Of a stretch of DNA of 64,000 bases, positions 9,673 to 21,765 are shown one piece after another. Positions within the stretch are counted from its first letter, which is position 1. The number at the start of each line of letters is the position of its first letter. Position numbers and translations under genes: made by a program. Source of the DNA: Anisodus tanguticus (Eukaryota; Streptophyta; Magnoliopsida; Solanales; Solanaceae); contig CM067545.1 of the NCBI GenBank assembly GCA_034509755.1, forward strand, positions 43,765,062 through 43,829,061. The letters are read 5' to 3'. The notes beneath the pieces are model-generated. The model ran no database searches, was not told the origin of the DNA, and saw nothing but the letters and a program-made list of their open reading frames with translations.

Positions 9673-12600
9673 CAGTGGGCCGGGTCGGCCCGGTCCCAGC
9701 CTGGTCCCGTCCCAACCCGACTTTTTTTTTTAAAAAAAAATTGCGGTATCGGGACTCGAACCGGGACGGGGCATGATCTCGTCCCTACCCGTCCCGGCCC
9801 GTCCCGCCCCAATCCCGCCAGGACTGACCCGATCCCGGTCCCGCCCGAAATCCCTCCTTTGCACAAATAGTCGTTGCACCAACGGTCATTTTGTATTTTG
9901 GTTGTTGTGCAACGGCCATTTTGGGCCTCCCCACACTCCCAACCCCCTTAATATTTATTTTTAACCCATAAGTTATTATATTTACACTTTGGCCCAATTT
10001 TCCAACTATAAATACCTCATTTTTTATCTTCATCTTTCTCACAAATCTTCCTACAATCTCTCTAATCTCTCAATCTATCTCTCTACAAGTCAACATTGTC
10101 TACTAAATATTGAATTTTATTTATTCATTTGGGAGTGAAGTTGGCAACTAGCTTGAGGATCTTCCATCGAGCAAAGTTTCAATTTTCAACCTCTCGATTA
10201 CACGTCGACGTTACGTCGGCGTTTGGTACATTCGTTCCTTCATTAAATTATTATTGTCTATTTATTTTATTTAGCGCACTTAATTTGATTTACTTTAATT
10301 ATTTATTAGTATAATTATAAATTTATAATGGAAGGATTTAAACGTATGCTTACGGGTAGGGTTCAGGCTTCTTCTAGTAGGGGCAACAAGGGCAAGGGTA
10401 CTTCTTCTAGGCATCCTATTTCTAGACAGAATCTTATTCCTACATAGGCTGATTTTGTTGATACAGAACATTTTTTCCTACAATACCATTAGATTTAGAC
10501 GAGGAGCTACTTTTTGGAATTAAAGAAGACTTTAATTTAGACGTTGATCTAGATGATACACCCACTAATGTAGATGACAACACACCCACTAGTGCACCTT
10601 CAACTGAAATGCCTCCTATTCCCCCTAGTATGAGACGAGGTCCAACAAAACGACCATTAAAATAAGATGCATGGACATTTTTGATAGGGACGTAGAGAAT
10701 CAAGTAGCTAGATGTAAAATTTGTAAAGATGTTTTAAAATTTAAAACTAGAAAAGGTCACGTCGGACGGGGGGTTTAATGAGACGCGTAGCAAGGGCTCA
10801 TCCAGCTAGGTATACCCAATACGAGGCTTCAAAACTGGGTGCGCAAACGCCCGCTCCATCGGGACAAGGTTCACATACTGTCCTAGACCAAGTATAGGGT
10901 CAAATTAACCCCACAACGGGGGGAATTGTAGGCCCTAATTACAATAAACATAGAGATGGGGAATCAATAGCAAAATTAGTTGTTGTGGAGGGTTTACGTT
11001 TTTCATTTTCTTCATCTCCTGGTTTTATTCATTACATTAGAGATATGTATAATCCTGCTTTTAATGGTTTTTCTAGATCAACTGTTAAGAGAGATGTATT
11101 TAAATTTGCACATGAATATCAACAGTATTTACTATATCATTTTAATGGAAAAATGACTATCACTCTGATATAGGCCGTAGTACTAACGACCATGATTATT
11201 TAACGATAACCTGTCATTGGATAGATTATAAATGGTCTATGCAAAAACGTATCTTAGCGTATAGATATATAGATGATAGGCACACTGATACTTTTATTGC
11301 AGAAAATATTTATCAAGTGTGCGATTATTACGGAATAACTGATAAAATTATGACTATTACATTAGATAACGCTTCTTCTAACAATTACGTTATTACAATT
11401 TTAAAAAATAGTTTAACTCCATCTTTTCCAGATCATTTTCATATAAATGTGCGTGCCATATATATAACTTAGTTGTAAAGGATGATCTATCACTTTTTGA
11501 AGACATTCTTAGTAAAATATAATTTGCTATAAACTTTATTTTTAAAAACAATAGAATACAACGAAGAAAAGAATATAAAAAAACTTATCACGACTGTCAA
11601 CTACCTTATAGAAAAATTCCAGAAGAAGTACCCACTAGGTGGAATTCGTTATACGAGCAACTACTTGTTGCTTATGACTATATAAAACCTATAACTTTAT
11701 TTTTTAACTCTCATAATCAAAATCCAGATGATATGGTTGTAGATAGCGATTGGGGAAAAAATTCAGAATTTATTGTATTTTTAGATAAAATTTTTCAAGC
11801 AACAAAAGAATTTTCCGGTATATATTATCCCTCTATTTCAACTATGTTGTTTTATATCGCTCTAATATTTTTAATGCTTAATGAATATATGGATAAACCA
11901 ACTATTAAAAAAATATTTATCAAAATAAAAAAAATATTTTATTCTTATTCCCACTATTTATATTATTGGTATTGTGTTAAATCCGACTATTAAAATAGAT
12001 GATACTAAATCACTTATTGAAACTATTTACAATTGTATAGCAGTACTACCACCTCCAAGTCCCAAAAATCCAAATCACCCACCACATATTGAACAAACTA
12101 AAGAAGAAGTGTTGTCTAGCGTAGCAGACGAATGCAAAAAAGTATATAGGTTTTACCAACAAGAAAGTGCTAGCACCCTACCGGCTTCCATACCATATTC
12201 TTCTTCTTCAACACAACCTCACAAAAGACATGCGGTTTCTGCGGCTAGTATTGAAAGCCTCAGAAATAGAATGTGCGGCCATACCGCTACTAACCAAATT
12301 AGCGAGTTTGATATTTTTGTTTTGCAGGGTTCTGTACCGTCCCAAGCAGTTCTCAATGAAGAAGGACGTGAAGACTTGCTGAAATACTGGAGGGGGAATG
12401 AGAAGACCTTTCCGACACTTTCAATGATGGCCCGAGATGTTTTGAACATTCAAGTGTCATCAACGACATCTGAAAGCGCTTTTTCTGTCGGCAAATATCA
12501 AATAGGAGAGCACAAACACTCATTAGTCGGAGACAGCTTGGAGATTGTAGTATTATTCAGAGATTGGATACGAGCGGAGCGGAGAATGTGCGGTCAACCG

Positions 12601-13119
12601 GAGATCAACGAAGAAGAAGACGAAAATTACAACGAAATCTTATCCGAAGGTGGTGGAAGCGACTTGGAGCAATTTGACCAACAAATACCAATTCCAACCG
12701 AAGAACCACAGGAAATTATCAAGAAACTAGAACAAGTTGTTTTCAAAATGTAATTTTTTTAATTGCAATTTTACTATGTAATTTGCAACTTTTGAACAAC
12801 ACCATAAAATTGCAATTTTGACAATTGTATTTGTATTACAAAAAAAATCATATGTCTATTAAATAATATAAGAGGCACAAAAACAGTCTTGGGATATATT
12901 TATTACACTATCTTGTTTAATTATTGAGTTTTTTTTATATATATGTTATTTTTTAAATTAAGTGCTGAAAAAAACAATCCCAATCCCGACTCAGCCCGAT
13001 CCCGCCCCGCCCCGACTCCGACAGGATCGGAAACGGGACGGGACGACAACGAATCCCGCCTGCCCGACCTGAACCGATCCTGCCGGTCCCGACCCGACGG
13101 AGCCGATCCCAGCCCACTG
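9673..13119 (+). mobile_element. hAT DNA transposon relic
   Basis: Element of about 3.45 kb with short imperfect terminal inverted repeats: CAGTGGGCCGGGTCGG at the left and, reversed, CAGTGGGCTGGGATCGG at the right. Both ends are followed by GC-rich subterminal DNA (9680-9850 and 12975-13110) with many GGGACGGG/CCCGTCCC-like words; in hAT elements such subterminal repeats bind transposase. The interior encodes a BED-finger to hATC transposase in broken form. The expected 8-bp target duplication is not clear (TGGCTTGC versus GCCACGCT at the chosen borders), so the borders or the flanks have decayed. Confidence 0.85.
10328..12751 (+). pseudogene. hAT transposase (BED-finger, hATC), broken
   Basis: Transposase that would cut and paste the element. 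Likely start at 10328. The acidic N-terminus is interrupted by stops at 10444-10446 and near 10660. The BED zinc finger follows, with CKIC at about 10713-10724 and a His-containing GHVG segment. The RNase H-like catalytic region shows WIDYKW and AYRYID near 11220-11275, then TLDNASSNN near 11360, and a YYPSIS segment at 11823. The C-terminal hATC dimerisation domain is the best preserved: one frame from 11974 to 12753 containing LLKYWRGNEKTFPTLSMMAR and SSTTSESAFSVG, ending in an acidic tail. Five or more stops or frameshifts separate these blocks. It resembles RICESLEEPER-type plant hAT proteins; the order and spacing fit a once-intact protein of roughly 700-800 residues. Confidence 0.85.
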
Positions 13120-14590
13120 GCCACGCTTACTACACACTCATGGCGTCTATTTATTTAAAAGGAAAAAAAATCATAAGTAACAAAATCAGTGTCCTTTTAT
13201 TGTCATAAACATAGTAATATTATTTTTCTTTCAAAACGTAGCATATGCTTAGTATGCTCGTGCATACAGTAACAATGTATATACATGGATACATTAATAT
13301 ATACAATGTATACACGATATCATATGCAGTTAGGGGTGAATTTATGTGTAATTTGGGGCACGTGAAAGCCATGTTCTTTCCGCAAAATTAGATATTTTAT
13401 TATATATTTTCTAAAATTGATCTAATATTACCTGCGGGCACCCATGCTACAAAAAGGCTTAATGATGCACTTGGTCAAAAACTTAGTTATTTATCAAGAG
13501 TAACAATGATCAATTCTCACTTAATGCATTTTTTCTCATTTTTTTAGTAATGCACCCATATTCTAGAAATTTTAGATTCACCTCTGTACACTGTATGCGC
13601 GCACATACAAGAATTATGTCTACAATTTAGGAATACTTATATCAATGTATATTGGATATAAAATATAAGATAAAGCTATATTTTGTAATTATTTTAAAGT
13701 ACCACCATAAAAAGTAATTCTGAAGTATAATAAGTTACATTAGGTAATTTTTCCATTAAAATATGCACGAGTTAGAAGTAGAAAGGGTTTTTAGGTATGT
13801 CGAAAATGTCATCTAATCAAAAGTAAAATTGTTAAGTTAATTTATCAGTAGAAGAATGTGTAATCAATTTTATAAGCTCTTAATTGTTTTCATAAATTTC
13901 ATCTGAGCCCTAGATTAAAGTACTTTTAAATTCAGTCACCCTGAAGCTTGAAACATAAATAATCTTATAAAGATCATTCTCTTATATTTTGTCATCTGAC
14001 AATTAGAGATGAGTAAGAACAATTGTATGCGTAAGGTTGTTTTGTCGTTAAATATTTGGTTAAAAGTTTGACACACAACTCCATTGGTCGTAAAATGGCA
14101 TTATTCTTGAAAAAGGACTAAAGATTGGATCACGTTTAAATTTTAAAAGTGGCTATATCCCTAATAAATCACGTTTAAAATTTTAAAATGTGACTATATC
14201 CATAATATCAACGTATGAAAGAAACTAACATTTAAAATGTTAATCAAACTTAATCTATTTGATTCATTCGAAGCAAAGTACCTATTATTTCGAGAATAAG
14301 TCAATATGATCCGTAATACTTAAAAGTTTCAAGAAACAAACTAAAACATCTTTTGTGAATTCGAATTAATATTTACTCTTTGCACTTTCACCAACCTCTA
14401 TTGAAAATGACAAGTTGGACATTCTTGTATTCATTGAAAAGTTTAGCTTAGCCACATAAAAGGGACAAGTATTAAAATGAAGATTTTGAGAAGGTGCATA
14501 AGAGAATCATATCTATGAGATGTATTATGCTAGTTATGGCCCCCATATCATTTTTAGCTTAGATCCACTAACTAATTTTCCTTAGAGTAA
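13120..14590. other. AT-rich spacer
   Basis: About 1.5 kb of AT-rich DNA with no convincing coding frame, terminal repeats or RNA gene. Short GTATAC-like and ATACA-rich words cluster at 13250-13330 without clear periodicity. Confidence 0.6.
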
Positions 14591-14904
14591 TACTCCCTTC
14601 GAATAAAAAGAGGGTATATTTAGTTATTTGCATACTTCTTAAATTATTAGGTAAAAATAGGTAATCTGATCAAAATGCCCCTTATTAAATAGGTATCGAG
14701 ATATGGTCATCTAATACTTAACAAAGGTAAATCTGAAAAAGTAAGATTATTTATTTTTTGATATCGAGATATGGTCATCTAATACTTAACAAAGGTAAAT
14801 CTGAAAAAGTAAGATTATTTATTTTTTGATTTGATAAGTGGACACTCTTTTTAAATAAAAAAAATAAAGGTTAAGTAGACACTCTTTTTAATTCGGATGG
14901 AGTA
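14591..14904. mobile_element. Stowaway-like MITE with internal duplication
   Basis: Terminal inverted repeats TACTCCCTTCGAATAAAAAG (left) and, reversed, TACTCCATCCGAATTAAAAAG (right), bounded by TA dinucleotides. The CTCCCTCCG-type end and TA target are typical of Stowaway elements mobilised by Mariner transposases. Inside, a 68-bp unit beginning TATCGAGATATGG is directly repeated (14694-14761 and 14762-14829), nearly without mismatch, so the duplication is younger than the element. Confidence 0.75.
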
Positions 14905-15349
14905 ATAACATGGATATAAATGTCCCAAATTGAAGAGAAAGCAAGACTAATTAGCACTGCACGCTGCCAAATATAATGCATAAAGACACATAAATATGTC
15001 TTGGCGCTTAGTTGTTAGGAGACATCAATTATTGCTTTTGATATGAATTATTAAAATGGAATCTCTTCTACGTGAATTATTGTTCCAAAAACATACGATG
15101 ACTCTTTAAATCATATCAAAGTTCCTCTAATTGATTTTTTTGTTAATTATATGAGTTTAGAACAATAATTACTTGGCAAGTTTTGACTACTTTTGTGAAA
15201 ATAAAAAAATTAATTTCAAGCTACTTTGCTTAAGTACCATAGTCCATATAGAGCCCATTGAATTAGGTGATATACTAAAAAGAGGGTTAGGAGAATCAAT
15301 AAAAAAAAATCATGTTTATATTGTACAAATGTTGATTGAAAAGGTACAT
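14905..15349. other. AT-rich spacer
   Basis: No gene or repeat recognised. A minus-strand open stretch at 15216-15404 overlaps the next MITE and has no family resemblance. Confidence 0.55.
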
Positions 15350-15722
15350 TAGCCTGTTTAGCCAAACTTCTAAAATTTGCTAATTTTAAAAAGTGTTTTT
15401 TCAAAAGTATTTTGTAAAAAAATACTTTTGGTGAGAAACAGTTTGTGTTTGACCAATTAATTTAAAAATTATTTTTGAGCATCAATTAGTGTTTAGCTAA
15501 ATATTTTAAAAGTGTTTTTAAGAATATTTTTCTCAAAAGTGCTTTTAAAAAAATGTTTCTGGGCAAAAGCTATGTTTTTTAGCTTATGAAAAACTGCTTC
15601 AGCTACTACTCAAAACACTTATTTTCTCCCAAAAACTTGGCAAAACACCTCAATTTTTTAAAATAAGCATTTTTAAAAAATAAATACTTTTGGAGAAAAA
15701 ATAAGCTTGGCCAAACATGCTA
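15350..15722. mobile_element. Solanaceae-type TIR MITE
   Basis: Ends are inverted: TAGCCTGTTTAGCCAAACTT at the left and, reversed, TAGCATGTTTGGCCAAGCTT at the right. The interior is rich in AAAAGTGCTTTT-like words that also pair across the element. This GTTTGGCCAA-ended MITE is a common type in solanaceous genomes (recalled, not searched). No clear target duplication. Confidence 0.7.
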
Positions 15723-16395
15723 GATCGTTAGGTTACTCGCTGTCAACGCGGAAAAGGGCGATCACTAGAAATATAATTCTTTTCGATTAAAAAGGTAAGC
15801 GTTTCAATACTGAAACAGAGGGAGTAACTAAACATGAATATGTTTAAAATTTTCACAAACGCGGATCAAAAAGGGAGAAGGAAGCAAATATTTATAGGTT
15901 CTCCGATTATATGGCCTTTTTTATTTCCTCAAATTATACTATATGGTTGTACTTTTCTAGGTTATAGTTTGAACTTAAATATTTAAAAATTTCTCCAACC
16001 TATTATGCCTTCTAAATTTTAACTGAAATATTGTCTAAGACTTATTCAATGAACTAACGTAAGCATTATGAGTTGTGACAAATGAAAAATATTTTCGAGG
16101 TGGACAGCAACTCATAAATTTTACATTATTCATTTTTTAAAATTTTTGTGTGTCGAATCTTTGCTTGGTCTTCTTGCAAGTAAATATGCAAATCATCGGT
16201 AGGTTAATTTTTGTGGAGAGATTCTTGACTTGATTGTTTCCTGTGATTGTAAATCAACACAACATTGTGAAAAAAATGGATTTAAATTGTTTCGGCTTTT
16301 GGAAAACATTTATTCTCCATGGATCAAAATATATTTTTAACATAGTACATAATATTTTATTTCAGATGAAAAAGTCTAGCTTGTTCATTGTTCTT
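15723..16395. other. AT-rich spacer with a possible Stowaway end
   Basis: Mostly unassigned. GAAACAGAGGGAGTA at about 15812-15827 looks like one end of a Stowaway element, but its partner end was not found. Confidence 0.45.
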
Positions 16396-16423
16396 TGTTA
16401 AACAAGGTAATATACCCATGATA
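16396..16423 (+). repeat. 5' LTR of D2, left piece
   Basis: First 28 bp of the D2 LTR (TGTTAAACAAGGTAATATAC onward), ending with TGATA, the left copy of the target duplication made when E inserted. It contains one arm of the LTR palindrome described for the 3' LTR. Confidence 0.88.
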
Positions 16424-17719
16424 TGTTGGTCCTCTATTGTACTTTATAAAGCAGTACGGGAAGTAAATAACTATTACAAGTATTCGAAAGGATAAACAAA
16501 TATTCAATATTCAGAAATTGAATCTTGTTGAAGAAATAGGCCAATCTTCAAAACTGCCGCAAGCTTGTTGTGTCTTGAATCTTGATAACCTGAAATCAAG
16601 AAACAACTAAATTTGGATGGTTACAACGTTGTGTGTTGAGTCGAGTGATTGCCCTCTATCCTTAAGACAAGATTTTCCCATATATATGTTTTTACGTTAG
16701 CGGGCAATAGTCTCCCAAGATAAAACAACACTTTAATCTCAATGCTACAAAGCCAATAGGTTGAGCCTGACGAAGAAAACAAATATGAATCGTCTTGCTG
16801 AAGATATGGAAAAGGAAGGAAGAGTTTCTGTTTACTCTTCTCTTTCATCTCTGTGTATATAGTGTGTCTCTGCTGTGTATATCACACTGTATTTCTTCAC
16901 TGTTTTGCACTGATTTTCACCACTGTTTTGTACAGATTTTGGCCACTGTTTTGTGCTCTTTTGTGACTGAAATGTGCTACTATTTTCGTGTATATTCTCT
17001 CACGTTATTGAGCCAAAAGAGGCACGCCATTAGTGAGGCTGATTTATGGTCTTGAAGGAGGTTGATGATGGTCATTGAAGGAGGGCTGTTAATGGAGTAG
17101 TTAACAGCCAAGTAATGGCTGGTTAATGCTCCAAAAACAGTCCAAACGGTAGGCGAGAAAATTTCTGCCTTCCGTCACTCCCAAAATCAACTTTTCAGAA
17201 ACTCTAGGGACCAAACTGTAAATATTAAGCAATTTGGGGTCCAGAAAGATAATATCAGAAAGTCCCCACAGCCACAACCCGCAGCCCGCAGCCCACGACC
17301 CGTGACCCGAGCTCGAGATCGGACCGGACGGGACGGGCGGGCGGCGGCGGTGCGCGTGTGGGCTTAGCCTTGAACCCAAGCACATCTAGGTCCTCCCTCC
17401 TTTAAACACATGGGATACCCCTTGGGGTCCCAAACCCTTTACCATATTAGAGACTTATATAGAGAGCGATTCTTCCTATTCCCACCGATGTGGTAGATTT
17501 GTCCCACACCATATTTCCATGCCTCAAACACCTTACTTCGTGGACCAATATCTCTTTCATTTCTCAATGAAATTTGACGATTCTTGGCCCTACGGCCATC
17601 TACTCACTTAGTAGATTATGCATGTGTAAAGAGACAAAGCCTCCAACATGCAGAACACTGGTGTTTAATTCATCAAAGATGAGTGGACGCATCTCCCCGC
17701 CAAAGGCAAATTTCCAACA
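16424..17719 (-). repeat. 3' LTR of E
   Basis: 1296 bp. It matches the right LTR closely but lacks a segment of about 50-90 bp around 22368-22450 of that copy. It includes a GC-rich stretch with CGGCGGCGG near 17340. Confidence 0.85.
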
Positions 17720-20700
17720 ATCCCCTCTATGAAAGAGAGATTTTGGCGCACACACAAGGTGCCTACATTTCAGCAATCTTTCAGCGAAAAGATATTGCAT
17801 CAGGAGAGGTAGCTTTCGCTTTGAACCTTCCCTAGTTGAATACCATCGGACTTACTTATTGCGCGATGAACGTGATGTCTTGAACCGTCAGTGTTTAGTG
17901 TAAGACATGACAATGATATCAATACAATAACTCTTCTTATTCATTTTCCTTCTTACGTTTTTGTCCATTGTGGCCGTGGACACACTTGGATTCTTAAGTG
18001 CGTTCATTTGAGGCGGTCATCCTCGCACTTAAATAGGCGATCTCCTACAAGGTATCCAGCTATACCCCACTTCACAAGTGTTAGGAATCATTAAAAGTTT
18101 CTTCAACCTTAACCTCAACCGTTTGAGGATCGTTTAAAGGTTTGGAAGCTTAACCTTTACCCACCATGCATGTAGCACTTTAATGTCTATCGCGGGAATA
18201 ACTTTGGATTCATGTTTCCGTACATAAATCATCATCCGAAGTGCTTCTTGCTTCCACCGAAGCGCTCAACTGAACATTTTGCCACTTAGTTTTCCCATTG
18301 AACCAAATTCTTGGGATCTCCAATCAGTATGGTTGGGTTTCCACCGCAAAGGTTCGTATTGTTTGGGTTTTAATCCCATTCCCCTAGACAGCCAGAACAC
18401 TTGATCTCCGGGTAGTCCCTTAGTTAGTAAATAGGGAAGTGACATCCATGATGATCAACTGCCATACGGTCTTATGTCTCCTGACAAATCCTGATAGATA
18501 TTTCCAGACGCCGTCATCTGTGTCCTTCCTGAAGCCGACCGGCTTGCCACAATGTATAACTGCTGAAGGCACGGGTTTCTCCCAATAAGGGACGTCCTCT
18601 AAGGAGTCGTGAAGTTACTCAACTTCTTTCATGCTTGTATAAAGCGATAAACTCCGATTCCATCATGAATCGGCCGATGCAAGTTTGCTTAGAGGATTTT
18701 CCAAGACCTACCATACACATTTACTTGTGGATTTGGTGTTCTTCAGATCTGATGTCCAGTTTGCATCACTGTGTTCTCCCAGAACCGCTGGGACATCCAG
18801 AATACTATAATTCGTAGATAAGCGAATATTTCAGATATCATCATATCCGACTTAACGCCTTCTATCGATCATGTATTAAAATCATCAGTGAACCTTAGTT
18901 TAACTGATCTGCTTTGTAGGCCGATACCAGGTCGGTTGTAGTGTGTACAATACATTGAACTACACGTGACATGTGCATATCGCTCCTTGTCTATGGGTGC
19001 ACCATGATTTCAATTAGTTCGATGATTCATATCCATTGGTGGCTTCAACGAGACTGTCAACTATCGACCAGTCCGTTAGATGTCTTAGAAATCCAATTCC
19101 TAAGATGTCATCTGTGATACCCATATCTTTCATATCGAGACATTGTTTCAATATAACTTTCATTCTCAGACTGTTGGTTTTCCAACTATTGGCTTTCTAA
19201 CTCCAGAGTCAATGTTTCTGTGGTCAGATTCATTGTTTCTGTTTTATCTGAAACTTTCAGGACCAAAATGTAAATATTTCAGGGACCAAAATGAAAGTTC
19301 AGGAAGTAACCCAACAGTTCAACAAACCAACTTTGATCGTCTTCTTCCAACTCTCCGGTTGGGAAGGCAGTTTCAACATCCATGCCACGCAAGACTGCAA
19401 TGGCCCTGGATGTTAAGCTACTCACATGGGAGCACATTTTACAACCCAAAGGTTCTTTTCCCGGAGGAAGATCAACCATCTATATGATGGAATCTATTTC
19501 TCTCTTTGTAACTTCTTTCCAAAGTAGTGCTTTTGGAGATGACAATTCTTTGTTAATTGTCCATGGTTCATTCTCAACCATACAAGCTAGAAGGACTGGA
19601 ACAAGTCTTTGTCCCCTTCTTTGCTCAGTCTCAGTTCAACATCTAGAATCCCTAAGTTCTGCAGATCTGGAATATTAAGTTCCGGATAGCTAGCAACTTT
19701 TGAGTCCTGTAGATACGGAACGTCTAGTTCCGGATAGTCAGGCCCTCGCGGGTTCTTGTTAACCTTGAGCAATTACTTCTTTTTCCTTTTCAAGAAAAGT
19801 TATATTCAAAGAATTCAGCATTCTTTGACCCCAAGAGGCGATAAGCACTACTGTTATTTGCAGATCCAGTGGATATGCAATCTACAATCTTGGGTACGAA
19901 ACCACCCCACATCACAACATTTGTATGTGAGATCCTTTCCATGTCTCACACGGAGGGTTACCCTTATCCTTATGCGTAGTTCTATTGAGAATCGCATTAG
20001 CGGTAAAGATCGCCTTACCCCACATAATTCGGGCGTACGGCTTTGCGCTTGGCTAACACCGTTAGACTGAGGTGAGTAATGAGCAGTCGTTTAATAAACG
20101 ATACTTCACATTCTCCCCCTCTATCACTACGAATTCCTCAATCCGTAGGCTTAGTTGATTTTCAACTTCTGCTTTGTAGCGCTTATCTGCTTCAACAACT
20201 TCATCTTTGCTTTTCAACAAACAAAGGATGCAATACATTGTACCATCATCAATGAAGGTCACAAAGTACTTGTATTCCCCCTCTATTTTGTATAAACTTC
20301 AAATCATCCAAGTAGGTGTGACTAAGTTCTAGAGGAGTGGTGCTTCTTTCGCTATTCCTTTGACGGAATTTGGAAAGGTGATTTTGCCTCTTCGCCTACC
20401 ACACATTTATTTTGAGGGTTTATGTCGACGGTAGGCAACAATCTCAACATAGTTAGCTTTTGAATGACTTGCTATTTAACGTGTCTTAATCTATGATGAC
20501 ATAGATGCACGGATTACAAATATATCATTCATTTGGCTACAAACATACTGTACCATTCTTGGTTACAGACCTGTTGGACTAGTCTCAAACCAGCTTGACC
20601 AACAGCGTCCCTTAAACCAAGTTTGGGACATGTATCACCTCATCTTAGAGTGATCCCATTCCCTGAAGTCTTATTGAGGACAACCTCTCCAACCCCTTCT

Positions 20701-21765
20701 ACTTTAGAGGTGGCGTTGCTTCACATGAACAACCTCTTGCCCGTGATTAGGGCGTAACCGGATCATATGTGATCTAGATACTCTGGCCCACTCCAGTTGC
20801 TTTGGCAGACTAAGTGTCCAATTTCTTTTCTGCCTTTCTTTAGGCCTTCAGATCATTTAAGACCTGGAAACTCTGGCCCACCTTAGTAGGTGTCCATTAC
20901 TGTTCCTATGAAATGAATTCTGGCCCCACTCCAGTCGCCCGGAGGCTTTATATGACTAAGTGTCCAATATCATCATATCAAAGGAATTTTGGCCCACTCC
21001 AGTCGCCCGGAGGCTTTATATGACTGAGTGTCCAATATCATCCTATGAAGGATCTTCTGTCAAATAGTGTGACAGGCTCAACGTCTTTAGCTTTTAGACT
21101 TCTTCTGTTATGATTGGTGCCCAGATAATTCTTAGCGCTTACTTAAGACTGGTAACAGTTTTCGCACAGTTAGTGGATCTTTCTCCATTGTATGTGCGAA
21201 CATACTTTACACACTTTTAATAATTACATTTAAAAGAACGGATATTTTTAAGTCGTTTACAAAGTCCAATCTTTAAACGGGAAAGAAGAAGACATTAAAC
21301 TTCTGATTTTAAAGCGTAAGGAATATAAATTATTTCGTAAAATATTTTCATATTCCTCCTTACGTTAAGCCATTTTAATCAGAAATTATTTAATATTATT
21401 CTTGACAAGGTAGAAAAATCATTTATTCTAATTTCGGATTCTGGCCCACTTCATTAGACTGAGTGTCCATTTCCTCCTTACCTTAATTCGGATCTTTTGT
21501 CTGGGACAGATATAAGCCTTCTGCTGCAAGATAGAACCACATCTTCAGCTTTTTCCTCTTGTCCCAGTTGACATCCTCAGGCTCTTGTGAGCGCTTGTTC
21601 CCACCACTCTTGGGAGCGGTGACACCACGAAGACGTTGACTTTCAACGGCATCATCATCACTTTCTTCTACTAGAAAACCACATTCATATCCAGATTTGG
21701 TCACACAACTTTTGACCGACATCTTTCGAACACTAATAGTAATACAATACAATCTTGTCTTAAGC
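17720..21765 (-). pseudogene. Internal polyprotein region of E, decayed
   Basis: Minus-strand Copia gag-pol, dispersed over many frames. From the 5' end (right): an open stretch at 21483-21752 next to the LTR, possibly the gag N-terminus; a repeat-rich region at 20780-21460; a protease/pre-integrase stretch at about 20580-20720 in pieces; and the integrase core at 20062-20262, where FIDDGTMYCILCLLKSKDEV and YKAEVENQLSLRI fit the Copia integrase. RNase H-like scraps lie around 18300-18800. The RT active site was not found. The lineage is not Ale; a Tork-like origin is possible but unproven. Confidence 0.55.
20780..21465 (-). repeat. Degenerate repeats within E
   Basis: Five copies of a block built from TCTGGCCCACTCCAGT and GACTAAGTGTCCAAT, at about 20781, 20872, 20920, 20989 and 21428. 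The copies at 20920 and 20989 are tandem with a period near 69 bp and share CGCCCGGAGGCTTTATATGA. The block lies in the presumed gag region. Confidence 0.65.

Noticed and set aside
12921..13158. Arg/Asp/Ser-rich open frames at both ends of the hAT element (also 9567-9870)
   Set aside because: They come from GC-rich GGGACGGG subterminal repeats open in several frames on both strands.
16621..17055. Open frames duplicated at 16621-17055 and 21963-22418
   Set aside because: They lie inside the two LTRs of element E; the duplication is the LTR pair and no domain is recognisable.
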